Counted from the stretch's first letter, positions 33,910-42,798 are shown. The stretch: DNA of 64,000 nucleotides from Microbacteriaceae bacterium (GCA_025465095.1 JAODME010000015.1:82636-146635); one strand, 5' to 3'. The notes: generated by a model from the sequence alone, not told the origin. Translations and numbers: made by a program.

Positions 33910-34851
33910 TCAGCTCGATCGGCGCCGAACTCCCAGCAGCTCCCTGCGGCCACGCTCAGCGAATCGCATGATCAGGACGGCGCCGATTACCAGAACGGCA
34001 AGCACGAAACCGCCTGCCGGGGCCTCCTTGCTAGCCGCGAGGGCCACCATTGTCTGAGCCAGTTCGGACTCCGGGGCGACACTTCTCGGAGCGGAGTCGC
34101 TTTCGCGATCGCGGCTCGCGAAAGATCCGACGCCGGGGCGGATGATCGGGGAATCGCGGGAGGTGCCGGGCCTGTCGGCTGCGACATCAGCCTTCTCCTC
34201 CGCCGCGGCATCCGCCTTCTCGTGGAGCTTCTCGCCTGCTGGCGGGGCCTCCGGCGCGGCGGCGACGGGCTCGTCTGCTTCCGCCGGCGCCGTTGTGGGC
34301 TCCGGCTCCGGTTCCGGTTCCGGCTCGGGGGCAGGAGCCGCGGAACGGGAGCGGGTCAGCTCGGGTGATGGGACGGCGGAGCTGACCGAACCGGGGTACG
34401 ACGCGAAGACCTCGACGCCCCACGTCGTTTCCCCCGCAGAGACGAACGCGATCCCGATGTCGGTGTAGTTGCCGAGAATGTTGCCTCGATGGCCGTCGGA
34501 GTCCATCCATGCCCGGTGCATCGACGCGCCATCCGACTGGCCGCGGGCGATATTCTCAGCGACGGAGCTCCAGCCTCCGGAGATCTGGTTCGAGTAGTCG
34601 GGATTGTGCTTCATCGTGCCCGAGGCTGCCATCTGATTCGCCCAGTCGAGGGCCACGCGGTCCATCTGGCTGTTGCGGGAAAGCGGGGGTTGGCCGTTCG
34701 CCGCCCGGTCTTTGTTGACGAGCGCGTGAATCGATTCCGGCTCTCCGGCGTTGGCCGGGCTCGCAGGCCCGGCGATCACGCCGAACATGGCGAGAGCCGC
34801 GACAATCGTTGCTGCGGAGAGCGCGCGGTAAGGTATCCCCCGAAAAGACAT
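33910..34851 (-). CDS. secreted CAP-domain protein with C-terminal membrane anchor
   Basis: 313-aa surface protein. A signal peptide (first ~35 residues, ending PANA-GE) precedes a CAP/SCP domain with NKDRAANGQPPL, SVAENIARGQ, HRAWMDSDGHRGNILG and WGVEVFAS. Then comes a linker with a run of Glu-Pro repeats, an Ala/Glu/Lys-rich segment, and a C-terminal hydrophobic helix followed by a basic tail (RFAERGRREL). This is a sortase-substrate-like end, but there is no LPXTG motif, so it is probably a plain membrane anchor. TAGGGT lies 6 nt before the ATG, suggesting a leaderless mRNA. Confidence 0.85.
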   Translation of the reverse strand: MSFRGIPYRALSAATIVAALAMFGVIAGPASPANAGEPESIHALVNKDRAANGQPPLSRNSQMDRVALDWANQMAASGTMKHNPDYSNQISGGWSSVAENIARGQSDGASMHRAWMDSDGHRGNILGNYTDIGIAFVSAGETTWGVEVFASYPGSVSSAVPSPELTRSRSAAPAPEPEPEPEPEPTTAPAEADEPVAAAPEAPPAGEKLHEKADAAAEEKADVAADRPGTSRDSPIIRPGVGSFASRDRESDSAPRSVAPESELAQTMVALAASKEAPAGGFVLAVLVIGAVLIMRFAERGRRELLGVRRRSS

Positions 34852-34857
34852 CCGTCA

Positions 34858-34863
34858 ACCCTA
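34858..34863 (-). promoter_or_regulatory. putative -10 box, leaderless CAP-protein gene
   Basis: TAGGGT on the minus strand ends 6 nt before the ATG at 34851. The 270-bp gap to the next gene (34852-35121) is AT-richer than its surroundings and has no ORF I can support. Confidence 0.45.
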
Positions 34864-35121
34864 GACGATCTAGTTTTCTTTCTTCGACGCCAGGTGCTGT
34901 ATCGGCACAAGGGGCACGCAACGTCCACATCGGAACATCTGCGTTCCGCACACGAATTGTTCCTTCATTCTGCGCGAAACACCCACTTTCTCCGCTCTAG
35001 GCATAGGAGGAAGCGGCGAGCCCTGTTGGTCATGACGTGCTGCAATCTCCGCAGCGCGGAGCTTGAGCGCATCACGCGCCGGCACCGCGAATGGCCAAAT
35101 GGGACGCTCAATCTCGTCAGC

Positions 35122-35976
35122 TCAGATGATGCCCTTAGGGTGCCAGACGGTCTTGGTCTCGGTGAAGAAGGTGATGCGTTCGAGGGAAGGGGCCGGAACG
35201 CCTACCTCCGGCGCAAGCACTCGCTTGAGTGTCTCGGCGGCCGCGATCTGCAGGTCGACCCATTCGAGCGAGCCTGCACCGGCGAGGTCGATCGCATTGA
35301 CGTCGGCGTGGCTCGCGAGCCAGGGTGCGACCTCTGCCGCGGAACCCGTGAGGATGTTCACCACACCGCCTGGCACATCGCTGGTCGCGAGGATCTCGCT
35401 GAAGCTGATGGCGCTGAGCGGCGCGGTCTCGCTGGCAAGCACGACGACGGTATTGCCGCTCACAAGCGCCGGGGCGACGACGCTCGCCAGTCCGAGCAGG
35501 GACGACTCCTGCGGCGCGACGATCGCGACGACCCCTGTCGACTCCGGCGTCGAGACGTTGAAGAAGGGGCCGCTCACGGGGTTGCCGTTGCCGGCCACCT
35601 GCACATACTTGTCCGCCCAACCGGCGTACCAGACCCAGACGTCGATCGCCGCGTCCACCTGCCGCTCGGCTGCTGAGACGCTTACGCCCTCTGATGCGCG
35701 AATCTCGTCGACGAACTGGGCACGACGTCCCTCGAGCAGTTCGGCGATGCGGTAGAGAACCTGACCGCGATTGTAACCGGTGGCACCAGACCAACCTGTC
35801 ACGGCCGCACGTGCGGCGACGACGGCCTCGCGTGCGTCCTTTCTGGACGCCTTGGCGACGTTGGCGAGGAACGTTCCCTTCGCGGTCGCTATCTCGTAGA
35901 CGCGACCTGACTCGCTGCGCGGGAACTTACCGCCAATGTAGAGCTTGTAGGTCTTCGGTATGACGAGGCGGTTCAC
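35122..35976 (-). CDS. short aldehyde dehydrogenase-family protein without catalytic cysteine
   Basis: 284 aa, corresponding only to the N-terminal coenzyme-binding part of the ALDH fold: YKLYIGGKFPRSESG, YNRGQVLYRIAELLE, APALVSGNTVVVLASE and PGGVVNILTG. It ends before the segment that would hold the active-site Cys and Glu. The chain ends with a well-formed tail (TFFTETKTVWHPKGII), so it does not look like a fresh truncation. ATG overlaps the upstream full-length ALDH stop (ATGA); the genes are in an operon with deoC. Likely a partner subunit or structural paralogue. Confidence 0.82.
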   Translation of the reverse strand: MNRLVIPKTYKLYIGGKFPRSESGRVYEIATAKGTFLANVAKASRKDAREAVVAARAAVTGWSGATGYNRGQVLYRIAELLEGRRAQFVDEIRASEGVSVSAAERQVDAAIDVWVWYAGWADKYVQVAGNGNPVSGPFFNVSTPESTGVVAIVAPQESSLLGLASVVAPALVSGNTVVVLASETAPLSAISFSEILATSDVPGGVVNILTGSAAEVAPWLASHADVNAIDLAGAGSLEWVDLQIAAAETLKRVLAPEVGVPAPSLERITFFTETKTVWHPKGII

Positions 35977-37448
35977 GCTCTGGCTCCCTCGCTCGGTACC
36001 GGCGAGTTCCAGCCGCGTGCTTCCAAATAGGCGGCAAGTCCGTGCCTGCCACCCTCGCGGCCGTATCCAGACTCCTTGTACCCACCGAACGGGCTCGCGG
36101 GATCGAACTGGTTGAATGTGTTGGCCCAGACGACACCCGCCCGCAGCTTGTCGGCGACTCCGAGGATGCGGCTGCCCTTGTCACTCCAGATTCCTGCGGA
36201 GAGACCGTAGGGGGTGTTGTTGGCCTTCGCGATCGCCTCGGCCGGGGTGCGGAACGTGAGCACGCTGAGCACAGGACCGAAAATCTCCTCACGGGCTATT
36301 CGGTGACTGGTCGACACGTTGGTGAAGATGGTAGGCGCGAACCAGAACCCGGTGGTCGGAAGTTCGCACGCGGGGCTCCACCGTTCGGCGCCCTCCTGTT
36401 CTCCTACCTCGGAGAGTTCCTGGATGCGTTCGAGCTGCTGCCTGGAGTTGATCGCCCCGACGTCGGTGTTCTTGTCGAGCGGGTCGCCGACACGGAGCGT
36501 CGACAGGCGGTGCTTGAGTCTGGAGATGACCTCGTCGTGCACGTTCTCCTGCACGAGCAGCCGCGACCCGGCGCAGCAGACGTGGCCCTGGTTGAAGAAG
36601 ATGCCGTTGACGATCCCTTCGATGGCCTGGTCGATCGGCGCGTCGTCGAAGACGATGTTCGCGGCCTTTCCGCCCAGCTCAAGGGTGAGCTTCTTGCCGG
36701 TGCCCGCGGTCGATTTCGCGATGGCGCGGCCGACTGCCGTGGATCCGGTGAACGCAACCTTGTTGACGTCACCATGGTTGACGAGGGCCTTTCCGGTGTC
36801 GCCGGCGCCGGTGATGATATTGACGACACCGGGCGGCAGGTCAGCCTGCTGCAGGATCTCAGCGAAGATGAGCGCCGTGAGCGGCGTCGTCTCGGCGGGC
36901 TTCAGCACGACGGTGTTGCCCGCGGCGAGTGCCGGGGCGATCTTCCAGGCGAGCATCAGCAGGGGAAAGTTCCACGGTATGACCTGCGCGGCGACGCCGA
37001 GCGCGCGCGGTGAAGGCCCAAGGCCGGCGTAGTCGAGCTTGTCCGCCCAACCGGCGTAGTAGAAAAACCAGGCGGCGACGAGCGGGATGTCGACATCCCT
37101 GCTCTCCTTGATGGGTTTTCCGTTATCGAGGCTCTCGGCGACCGCGAGTTCGCGGGCGCGTTCCTGCACGAGCCGGGCGATGCGGAACAGGTACTTGCCG
37201 CGATCGGCTCCTGACAGCTTCGACCAGGTGCGCTCGTAGGCGCGGCGGGCCGCGGTGACGGCAGCGTCGACATCCGCACCGTTGGCGTTCGCGATCTCCG
37301 CGATCGGCACCTCGGTTGCCGGCGAGATCGTCTGGAACGGCGTTCCCCTGCCGTCGACGAATGCGCCGTCGATGAACAGGCCGTAGCTCTTTCGCAGATT
37401 CAGAATCGCCGTCGACTCAGGCGCGGGTGCGTATTCGAGAAATGTCAT
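35973..37448 (-). CDS. aldehyde dehydrogenase
   Basis: 491-aa NAD(P)+-dependent aldehyde dehydrogenase, full family length. It has IPWNFPLLMLAWKIAPALAAGNTVV, the glutamate motif LELGGKAANIV and the cysteine loop NQGHVCCAG, and ends PFGGYKESGYGREGG. In operon with deoC (3 bp upstream), it probably oxidises acetaldehyde from deoxyribose-5-phosphate cleavage, giving acetate. Its stop overlaps the start of the short ALDH paralogue. Confidence 0.9.
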   Translation of the reverse strand: MTFLEYAPAPESTAILNLRKSYGLFIDGAFVDGRGTPFQTISPATEVPIAEIANANGADVDAAVTAARRAYERTWSKLSGADRGKYLFRIARLVQERARELAVAESLDNGKPIKESRDVDIPLVAAWFFYYAGWADKLDYAGLGPSPRALGVAAQVIPWNFPLLMLAWKIAPALAAGNTVVLKPAETTPLTALIFAEILQQADLPPGVVNIITGAGDTGKALVNHGDVNKVAFTGSTAVGRAIAKSTAGTGKKLTLELGGKAANIVFDDAPIDQAIEGIVNGIFFNQGHVCCAGSRLLVQENVHDEVISRLKHRLSTLRVGDPLDKNTDVGAINSRQQLERIQELSEVGEQEGAERWSPACELPTTGFWFAPTIFTNVSTSHRIAREEIFGPVLSVLTFRTPAEAIAKANNTPYGLSAGIWSDKGSRILGVADKLRAGVVWANTFNQFDPASPFGGYKESGYGREGGRHGLAAYLEARGWNSPVPSEGARA

Positions 37449-37451
37449 CGG

Positions 37452-38465
37452 TCAGTCAATCGTCACGTAGTCGGGGCCGGAGTAGCGGCCGGTGCGGAGC
37501 TTCTGGCGCTGGAGTAACACATCGTTGAGCAGGCTCGAGGCACCGAAGCGGAACAGGTGCGGCTGCAGCCACTGTTCACCGACGGTCTCGGCGACGGTCA
37601 CGAGGTACTTGATCGCGTCCTTCGAGGTGCGGATGCCACCGGCCGGTTTGACGCCGATTCGCTCGCCCGTGAGCCGGTACCAGTCGCCGACGACCTGCAG
37701 CATGAGCAGGGTGACGGGAAGTGTCGCGGCTGGCGTGACCTTTCCCGTGGACGTCTTGATGAAGTCGCCGCCCGCGAGGATCGAGAGCCAGGACGCGCGG
37801 CGCACGTTGTCGTAGGTGGTGAGTTCCCCGGTCTCGAGGATCACCTTCAGGTGCGCGTAACTGCCGTCCTCGCGGCGACACGCCTCCTTGACGGCGACGA
37901 TTTGGTCGAAGACGAGTCCGTAGCGTCCGGACAGGAAGGCACCGCGGTCGATGACCATGTCGATCTCGTCGGCGCCGGCGACCACCGCTTCTGCGGTGTC
38001 GGCGATTTTCACCGACAGCGAAGCACGCCCGCTCGGGAAGGCGGTCGCCACCGCTGCGACGTTGATACCGTCGTCACCACCGGCGCTGTGTGCGGAACCG
38101 AGCGCCGCCACGGCATCCGCGACCATGTCGCCGTAGACGCAGACGGCGGCGACGCGTGGAGTCGTGAGATCGGAGGCGTCCGGCGTTATCGCCTTCGCGA
38201 CGAGCGAGCGAACCTTGCCCGGCGTGTCTGCTCCCTCGAGCGTGGTGAGATCGATGAGTTCGATGATCTTGTCGAGGGCCCAAGCCTTCGACGTCGTCTT
38301 GATCGACCTGGCGCCGAGGGCGCCTGCCCGAGCCTCCAGGCCGACGGCGTCGACGCCGGGCAGACCCTCGAGATGCAGTCGAAGGCTCTTCTCGGTGAGG
38401 TCGCCGCCGATGAGTTCGACGGCGCGTTCGGCGGGAGCGAGTGCAGTGTGTTTCATTGCCGTCAT
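37452..38465 (-). CDS. deoC: deoxyribose-phosphate aldolase
   Basis: 337-aa class I aldolase of the longer DeoC subtype. The Schiff-base lysine is in DFIKTSTGK, the second lysine in GVKPAGGIRTSKDA, and EIDMVIDRGAF is the phosphate/substrate side. It cleaves 2-deoxyribose-5-phosphate to glyceraldehyde-3-phosphate and acetaldehyde. The ORF track starts 82 residues early; I use ATG 38465, with 38456 as alternative. First gene of the deoC-ALDH-ALDH operon for deoxynucleoside use. Confidence 0.92.
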   Translation of the reverse strand: MTAMKHTALAPAERAVELIGGDLTEKSLRLHLEGLPGVDAVGLEARAGALGARSIKTTSKAWALDKIIELIDLTTLEGADTPGKVRSLVAKAITPDASDLTTPRVAAVCVYGDMVADAVAALGSAHSAGGDDGINVAAVATAFPSGRASLSVKIADTAEAVVAGADEIDMVIDRGAFLSGRYGLVFDQIVAVKEACRREDGSYAHLKVILETGELTTYDNVRRASWLSILAGGDFIKTSTGKVTPAATLPVTLLMLQVVGDWYRLTGERIGVKPAGGIRTSKDAIKYLVTVAETVGEQWLQPHLFRFGASSLLNDVLLQRQKLRTGRYSGPDYVTID

Positions 38466-38565
38466 GGCGTGACCCCATTGACTGCGCTGTTCTTCATGAG
38501 TTCTGGCTTTCGAGGGCGCCGGCCGGGCAGAATCCCCGGGGAGAGCGGCAAGAACCAATTCTGCA

Positions 38566-39036
38566 CTATGGGCGAGTGAAGCGCTCACTGGAGCCGGGAC
38601 GATGACGGCGCATCGCTGCTCCCCATTCAACCGGGTGCCCGTGCAGCAAAGCGCCGAGCTGGTCGAGGCTCGAGACCCAGACCCGCCTGACCTGCGCCTC
38701 GAACGGCGCATCGATCTCGAGCTTCACGGCGAGACGCACATGCGTCGACGTTCCCCGCGAACCGCCCTCGACCGCCGTGAAAGCGATGTCGAGCCTGCCA
38801 TGGAGTTCCGTTTCGACAGTGAGACGCTGCTGCTCCGCCAGATGCACGATGATGCCGCGGCTCGGCGCGCACCCCGGCGACCCGAGCCAGTCGAGGTCAT
38901 ACCTGCCGTCGAGCACCGCGTCGATGTGCGCTCCGCCCAGCCAGCCGCTTACGAGCACTGGGTCGACGAACGCGTCCCAAACGATGGACGTGGGCAAGTC
39001 GTAGTCGCGCTCTAGAACGAGTAGACGCAGGGTCAC
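38566..39036 (-). CDS. SRPBCC/AHSA1-like domain protein
   Basis: 156-aa START-like fold protein: MTLRLLVLERDYDLPTSIVWDAFVDPVLVSGWLGGA is the typical AHSA1 entry, followed by the beta-strand core and a C-terminal helix (SSLDQLGALLHGHPVEWG). Such proteins bind small hydrophobic ligands or act as chaperone cofactors. The GTG start at 39036 is 6 nt after TACAGT, so leaderless. Upstream residues of the track ORF overlap the ROK gene and are not coding. Partner unknown. Confidence 0.75.
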   Translation of the reverse strand: MTLRLLVLERDYDLPTSIVWDAFVDPVLVSGWLGGAHIDAVLDGRYDLDWLGSPGCAPSRGIIVHLAEQQRLTVETELHGRLDIAFTAVEGGSRGTSTHVRLAVKLEIDAPFEAQVRRVWVSSLDQLGALLHGHPVEWGAAMRRHRPGSSERFTRP

Positions 39037-39042
39037 AGAGCC

Positions 39043-39048
39043 ACTGTA
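39043..39048 (-). promoter_or_regulatory. putative -10 box, leaderless SRPBCC gene
   Basis: TACAGT on the minus strand, 6 nt before GTG 39036. It lies back-to-back with the ROK promoter. Confidence 0.45.
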
Positions 39049-39092
39049 GGCGCGGGATCCGACCCTCCCCCGCGCACCGCCGGGGTTCCCCC

Positions 39093-39098
39093 TATGCT
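39093..39098 (+). promoter_or_regulatory. putative -10 box for the ROK kinase transcript
   Basis: TATGCT, 6 nt before the GTG of a 12-codon ORF that overlaps the ROK start. Confidence 0.5.
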
Positions 39099-39104
39099 CG
39101 ACGG

Positions 39105-39143
39105 GTGACCCTTCTGCTCCGGCCCCGGCTGCGTCTCGCATGA
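39105..39143 (+). CDS. putative leaderless upstream ORF (12 aa), Leu/Arg-rich
   Basis: Reads MTLLLRPRLRLA; starts with GTG 6 nt after TATGCT and its TGA overlaps the ROK ATG as ATGA. Nine of twelve residues are Leu, Arg or Pro. It may couple ROK translation to initiation at the mRNA 5' end, or act as a leader peptide; it could also be chance. Confidence 0.45.
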   Translation: MTLLLRPRLRLA

Positions 39144-40072
39144 GCCGCCCGGTTGCGCTCGCCGTCGATCTCGGCGGCACCAAGGCTGAGGCGGCACTCG
39201 TCGACGCGGACGGCACCGTGCTCCCTGGAAGCCGCTTCCGCCACCCGACCGGGCCGGTCGCGGACTCGGATGACCTCGCCACGGCCGTGCGATCCGTGAT
39301 CACCAGGAGTCTCGCCCAGTTGCCGGATGAACGGCAGCTGCTCGGCGTCGGTGTCGGCAGCGCAGGCCCGATCAACGAGAGCAGAGGACTCGTCTCCCCC
39401 CTCAACCTTCCCGTGTGGCGCGACTACCCCCTGAAGGCCCTCGTCGAGGCCAGCGTGCCAGGAGCGTCGGTCACCCTCCGCATGGACGGGCTCTGCATCG
39501 CCCTCGCGGAGCACTGGGTGGGGGCAGGCCGCGGGTACGACAATGTCATGGGGATGATCGTCTCGACCGGAATCGGCGGTGGGCTCGTGTTGCACGGCAA
39601 CACGGTCTCCGGCCCGACGGGCAACGCCGGACACATCGGCCACGTTGAAGTAGCCGGGTTTGACGACCCCTGCGCGTGCGGGGGCATCGGCTGCGTCGAG
39701 GCCGTCGCGTCGGGGCCGAAGACTGTCGCCTGGGCGAGACGGCACGGCTGGCAGGGGTTCACCGGGGAGGATCTGGGTGTCAGCTACCGCGAGGGCGATC
39801 CTACGGCACTGGCGGCGATCGAGCGATCGGGACGAGCCATCGGTCAGGCGATAGCCTCGGCGACGGCGCTCGTCGATCTGGAGGTCGTCACGATCGGTGG
39901 TGGCTTCTCACAGGTCACTCCGGACCTCTTCGGGCACATCCGCGCCGCCGTCGCGCGGCGCGAGCAGTTCGGCTTCGTCACCAAGGTCAGGGTGGAGCCG
40001 AGCGGTCTCTCGAGCGACGGACCCCTCATCGGCGCCGCCGCGCTCGTGCACCGCTCAGAGCGCGTCGGATAA
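39140..40072 (+). CDS. ROK family sugar kinase, glucokinase-like
   Basis: 310-aa ROK protein without a DNA-binding domain, hence a kinase. ATP-binding segment LAVDLGGTKAEAALVD at the N-terminus; GTGIGGGLVLHG-type loop (STGIGGGLV); and the ROK zinc signature GHIGHVEV...CACGGIGCVEAVASG. It most likely phosphorylates glucose or another hexose. Overlaps a short leaderless ORF at its start and the convergent MFS gene by 18 bp at its end. No Shine-Dalgarno, consistent with coupling. Confidence 0.88.
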   Translation: MSRPVALAVDLGGTKAEAALVDADGTVLPGSRFRHPTGPVADSDDLATAVRSVITRSLAQLPDERQLLGVGVGSAGPINESRGLVSPLNLPVWRDYPLKALVEASVPGASVTLRMDGLCIALAEHWVGAGRGYDNVMGMIVSTGIGGGLVLHGNTVSGPTGNAGHIGHVEVAGFDDPCACGGIGCVEAVASGPKTVAWARRHGWQGFTGEDLGVSYREGDPTALAAIERSGRAIGQAIASATALVDLEVVTIGGGFSQVTPDLFGHIRAAVARREQFGFVTKVRVEPSGLSSDGPLIGAAALVHRSERVG

Positions 40073-41335
40073 CCGTTCCGGCCGGCGGTCGTCGAGCTCG
40101 ACCTCGTCTTCCACGAACGCGGGTCGGCGCAGCATCAGCCCCGGGACAGTGCAGGCCAGCGCCGTGCCGATGAGCAGCATCAGCGGAATCGACCATCCGC
40201 CGCTCGTCTCGTGCAGGAGGCCCACCAGGATGGGACCGACGAGCGCGATCGTGTAGCCGACGCCCTGCACGAAACCACTCAGCGCAACGGACCCGTCGGC
40301 CGTCCTCGTACGGAGGTTGATGAGCACGAGGGCTGCCGGAAACAGCATTGTGCCCAGCCCGGCCAGCACAACCCAGAGCGCCGTCCAGGTCCCGGGCACG
40401 AGCATGAGCCCGAGGTATCCGGCCACGAACGCCGCGATGCCGATCTGCACGAGCACGCCGACGTTGCGCATCCGGCTTGCCAACACCGGGACGATCAGCG
40501 CACAGGGCAGCCCGACGATTCCGAAGAGCGCTAGCAGCGCGCCCGCCTGCACGGGCGTGACTCCCGCGACATCGATGAGCATCTGGGGCAGCCACGCGAA
40601 CGCCGTGTACGCGTGGAATCCGCTAAGCGCGAAGATCAGAGTGAGCGCCCACGCCGTGCGGGAGTGCCAGATGCTGCCGAGGAGTCGGGCTTCCGGCTCA
40701 GGCAGCTCTGGCGCCTCGTCGTACTCCAGGGCCGAAGCGGCGAGTCCGCGCTCCCTGCGGTGTTGCACCAACACGACGAGCCAGGGAAGGAGGCTGGCGA
40801 AGGCAAGCACCGACCAGATACCCAGGGACAGGCGCCATCCTGCCGAACCGGCGACGGGCGCGGCGAGGGCGGCCGGCACGGCGGTGCTGATCGCCATCAC
40901 CGAGGCGTACACGGTGGTGACCAGCCCGATCCGGTCGGGAAAGTAGCGCTTGACGAGCGGCGGGAGCAGGATATTCGCCACACCGATGCCCGCGAACACG
41001 ACGACCGTGCCGACCAGCAGCCCGACGTACGAACCTGCGAGAGCCCGCACAAGATGGCCGGCCGCCATGACGAGGATCGAGAGCACGACGGTGCGCTCGA
41101 GCCCGATTCGCCGTGCGAGCAACGCCCCGATGAGCCCGGAGACCGCGAATGCAACAGGCGGAAGCGCCCCTATCACGCCCAGGCCGACACCGTCGAGGGC
41201 GATGTCGACGCGGATCGCTTCGACGATCGGCGAAACCGCGGCGACGGCCGTTCGCAGGTTGAGGGCGACGAGCACGATGCCTACAAGCGCCGTCGCGCGA
41301 CCGGCCCACAGCGGGAGGGGCTGAATATCAAGCAT
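40055..41335 (-). CDS. MFS transporter, CynX/NimT-like
   Basis: 426-aa major facilitator with about 12 hydrophobic segments. The N-terminus GRATALVGIVLVALNLRTAVAAVSPIVEAI is the hallmark of the CynX/NimT (cyanate, 2-nitroimidazole) subgroup. It probably exports a small organic molecule. I start at ATG 41335; a TAGACT box is 8 nt upstream. Overlaps the ROK gene tail-to-tail by 18 bp. Confidence 0.88.
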   Translation of the reverse strand: MLDIQPLPLWAGRATALVGIVLVALNLRTAVAAVSPIVEAIRVDIALDGVGLGVIGALPPVAFAVSGLIGALLARRIGLERTVVLSILVMAAGHLVRALAGSYVGLLVGTVVVFAGIGVANILLPPLVKRYFPDRIGLVTTVYASVMAISTAVPAALAAPVAGSAGWRLSLGIWSVLAFASLLPWLVVLVQHRRERGLAASALEYDEAPELPEPEARLLGSIWHSRTAWALTLIFALSGFHAYTAFAWLPQMLIDVAGVTPVQAGALLALFGIVGLPCALIVPVLASRMRNVGVLVQIGIAAFVAGYLGLMLVPGTWTALWVVLAGLGTMLFPAALVLINLRTRTADGSVALSGFVQGVGYTIALVGPILVGLLHETSGGWSIPLMLLIGTALACTVPGLMLRRPAFVEDEVELDDRRPERLSDAL

Positions 41336-41385
41336 TACGCTGGAGTCTACCGATCGAGTTCTGCCTGATACTTCGGAGGGCACAG

Positions 41386-42045
41386 ATGAGCGACTTCGCA
41401 CGTCACCTGCCGCTGAGCCAGCGCCCGAATGGCGACGAGTCGGGTGTCACGAACGACCGGCGACCGATGATCGGCGATGCCCTCTGCAGGATCGCGGACC
41501 TGCTCGAATCCCTTCCAGCACCCGAGTGGGAAGCGGCAAGCCTCTGCTCGGGCTGGCGAGTGCGCGACGTCGCCGGGCACCTCGTCTGGCGCCTCGGAAG
41601 CAGCACTCCCGAACTCCTTGCCAGCGCCAGGGACGCCGTGTTCTGCGAGCGGGTGCCACCGTGGCGGGTGATCGACTGGGTGTCGAGGCGCGCAGCGCTG
41701 TCAACCCCGGACGACCTCGTCATGCAGCTGCGAGGGATCGCGGATGCCCGGCTCGCGAACCGCGGCCGCAAAGGGGTGCACGAACTCACCGAGGTAATCG
41801 TGCACGGTTATGACATCGCGCACGCGCTCGGGCGACCGATCTCGTTCGCCCGAGCAGCGACGGGCGCGGTGGCGTTCGCGAGAACACCGGCGGCACCCAC
41901 GGCCATCAAGGCTGCCGTTCGAGGACGCACGCTTGTTGCCAGCGACGCCGGCTGGTCTGTCGGGCACGGTCCAGAGCTCGTCGCGCCCGCCGAGGCCCAC
42001 ATCCTGTTCCTCTTCGGGCGCAGCCGCTCGCTGCCGTCGACCTGA
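41386..42045 (+). CDS. MDMPI-fold (mycothiol-dependent maleylpyruvate isomerase-like) protein
   Basis: 219-aa DinB-like protein of the TIGR03083/MDMPI_N group. The signature LCSGWRVRDVAGHLVWRLG holds one metal-ligand histidine; the others are in GVHELTEVIVHGYDIAHALG (HxxxD). Members bind a divalent metal and often use mycothiol as co-substrate. GGAGG lies 6 nt before the ATG. The residual function is unknown, but the family is a strong actinobacterial marker. Confidence 0.8.
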   Translation: MSDFARHLPLSQRPNGDESGVTNDRRPMIGDALCRIADLLESLPAPEWEAASLCSGWRVRDVAGHLVWRLGSSTPELLASARDAVFCERVPPWRVIDWVSRRAALSTPDDLVMQLRGIADARLANRGRKGVHELTEVIVHGYDIAHALGRPISFARAATGAVAFARTPAAPTAIKAAVRGRTLVASDAGWSVGHGPELVAPAEAHILFLFGRSRSLPST

Positions 42046-42055
42046 CCGGGCGGGG

Positions 42056-42730
42056 TCAGCCGAGCAGAGACCAGGCCCGACGCTTGATCAGTACGTGCCC
42101 GCGAGGCGTCGAGAGCCGCGTCCAAGGTCCGGTCTCGTAGATCTGCACGGCGTCGTCGGACAGGAACCCCAGCGAGAGGGCCGCGAATGCTCCGCCGGCA
42201 GGAAGATGTTCGAGTCCGCCGATCGGTCGTCCCCACACCTCGCTGCGCACGCGCTGCACGATCTGTTCACCGGTACCGGAGGGGATCGCCTCGGCAACCT
42301 CATCGATTCCGGCCTTGGCCACTCGCTCCAGCACGCCCGGATCGACCGACTCGTGTTCGACCCAGCCGCCCTTCGGGGGCGAGATCGCCGCCCAGGTTGC
42401 CGTGTACACCTCCATGGGCAGGGTCACGGAGACGGGCGCCGTCGCATCAGTCACCTCGTTCTGCAGGCGCACCACCCGCTCGACGAGTGACCGGACGGGC
42501 ACGACCGCGTCGATCGTCGCGGCGTCGGTGAGCGCGAACGTGCGCAGCCCCAGCACGGTCGGGTTCTCGTCGAGCAGCCCGGACGGATACAGCACCGCGA
42601 CGTAGACGGCGAGCACCTTGCCCTGGGCGATGAGGCGCACGGAACCGTCCTCGACGCGCCCCGCGCGCGCGAGGAAGACCTGCAGGTCGCCTAGGGAAAG
42701 GGAATCGGGGAGGGAGAATTCGCGGCTCAT
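42056..42730 (-). CDS. hypothetical protein, 224 aa
   Basis: 224-aa soluble protein (FSLPDSLSLGDLQVFLARAGRVEDGSVRLIAQGKVLAVYVAVLYPSGLL...) with no transmembrane segment. It is conserved-looking in composition, with alternating alpha/beta character, and is commonly present in Microbacteriaceae and relatives without a function. ATG 42730 is chosen, with GAGGG upstream; the track start at 42781 adds a non-coding Arg-rich stretch. Divergent from tesB. Confidence 0.65.
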   Translation of the reverse strand: MSREFSLPDSLSLGDLQVFLARAGRVEDGSVRLIAQGKVLAVYVAVLYPSGLLDENPTVLGLRTFALTDAATIDAVVPVRSLVERVVRLQNEVTDATAPVSVTLPMEVYTATWAAISPPKGGWVEHESVDPGVLERVAKAGIDEVAEAIPSGTGEQIVQRVRSEVWGRPIGGLEHLPAGGAFAALSLGFLSDDAVQIYETGPWTRLSTPRGHVLIKRRAWSLLG

Positions 42731-42798
42731 GTGCCCTCTAAAATACCTACATCGGCGGAGCGCAATGTACCGCGGCGACACAATTGACCGGAGAGCGC

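Noticed and set aside
34870-35085. 71-aa minus ORF with a CxxxxxxCxxC-like pattern
   Set aside because: Poor codon bias and no ribosome site; AT-richer intergenic sequence.
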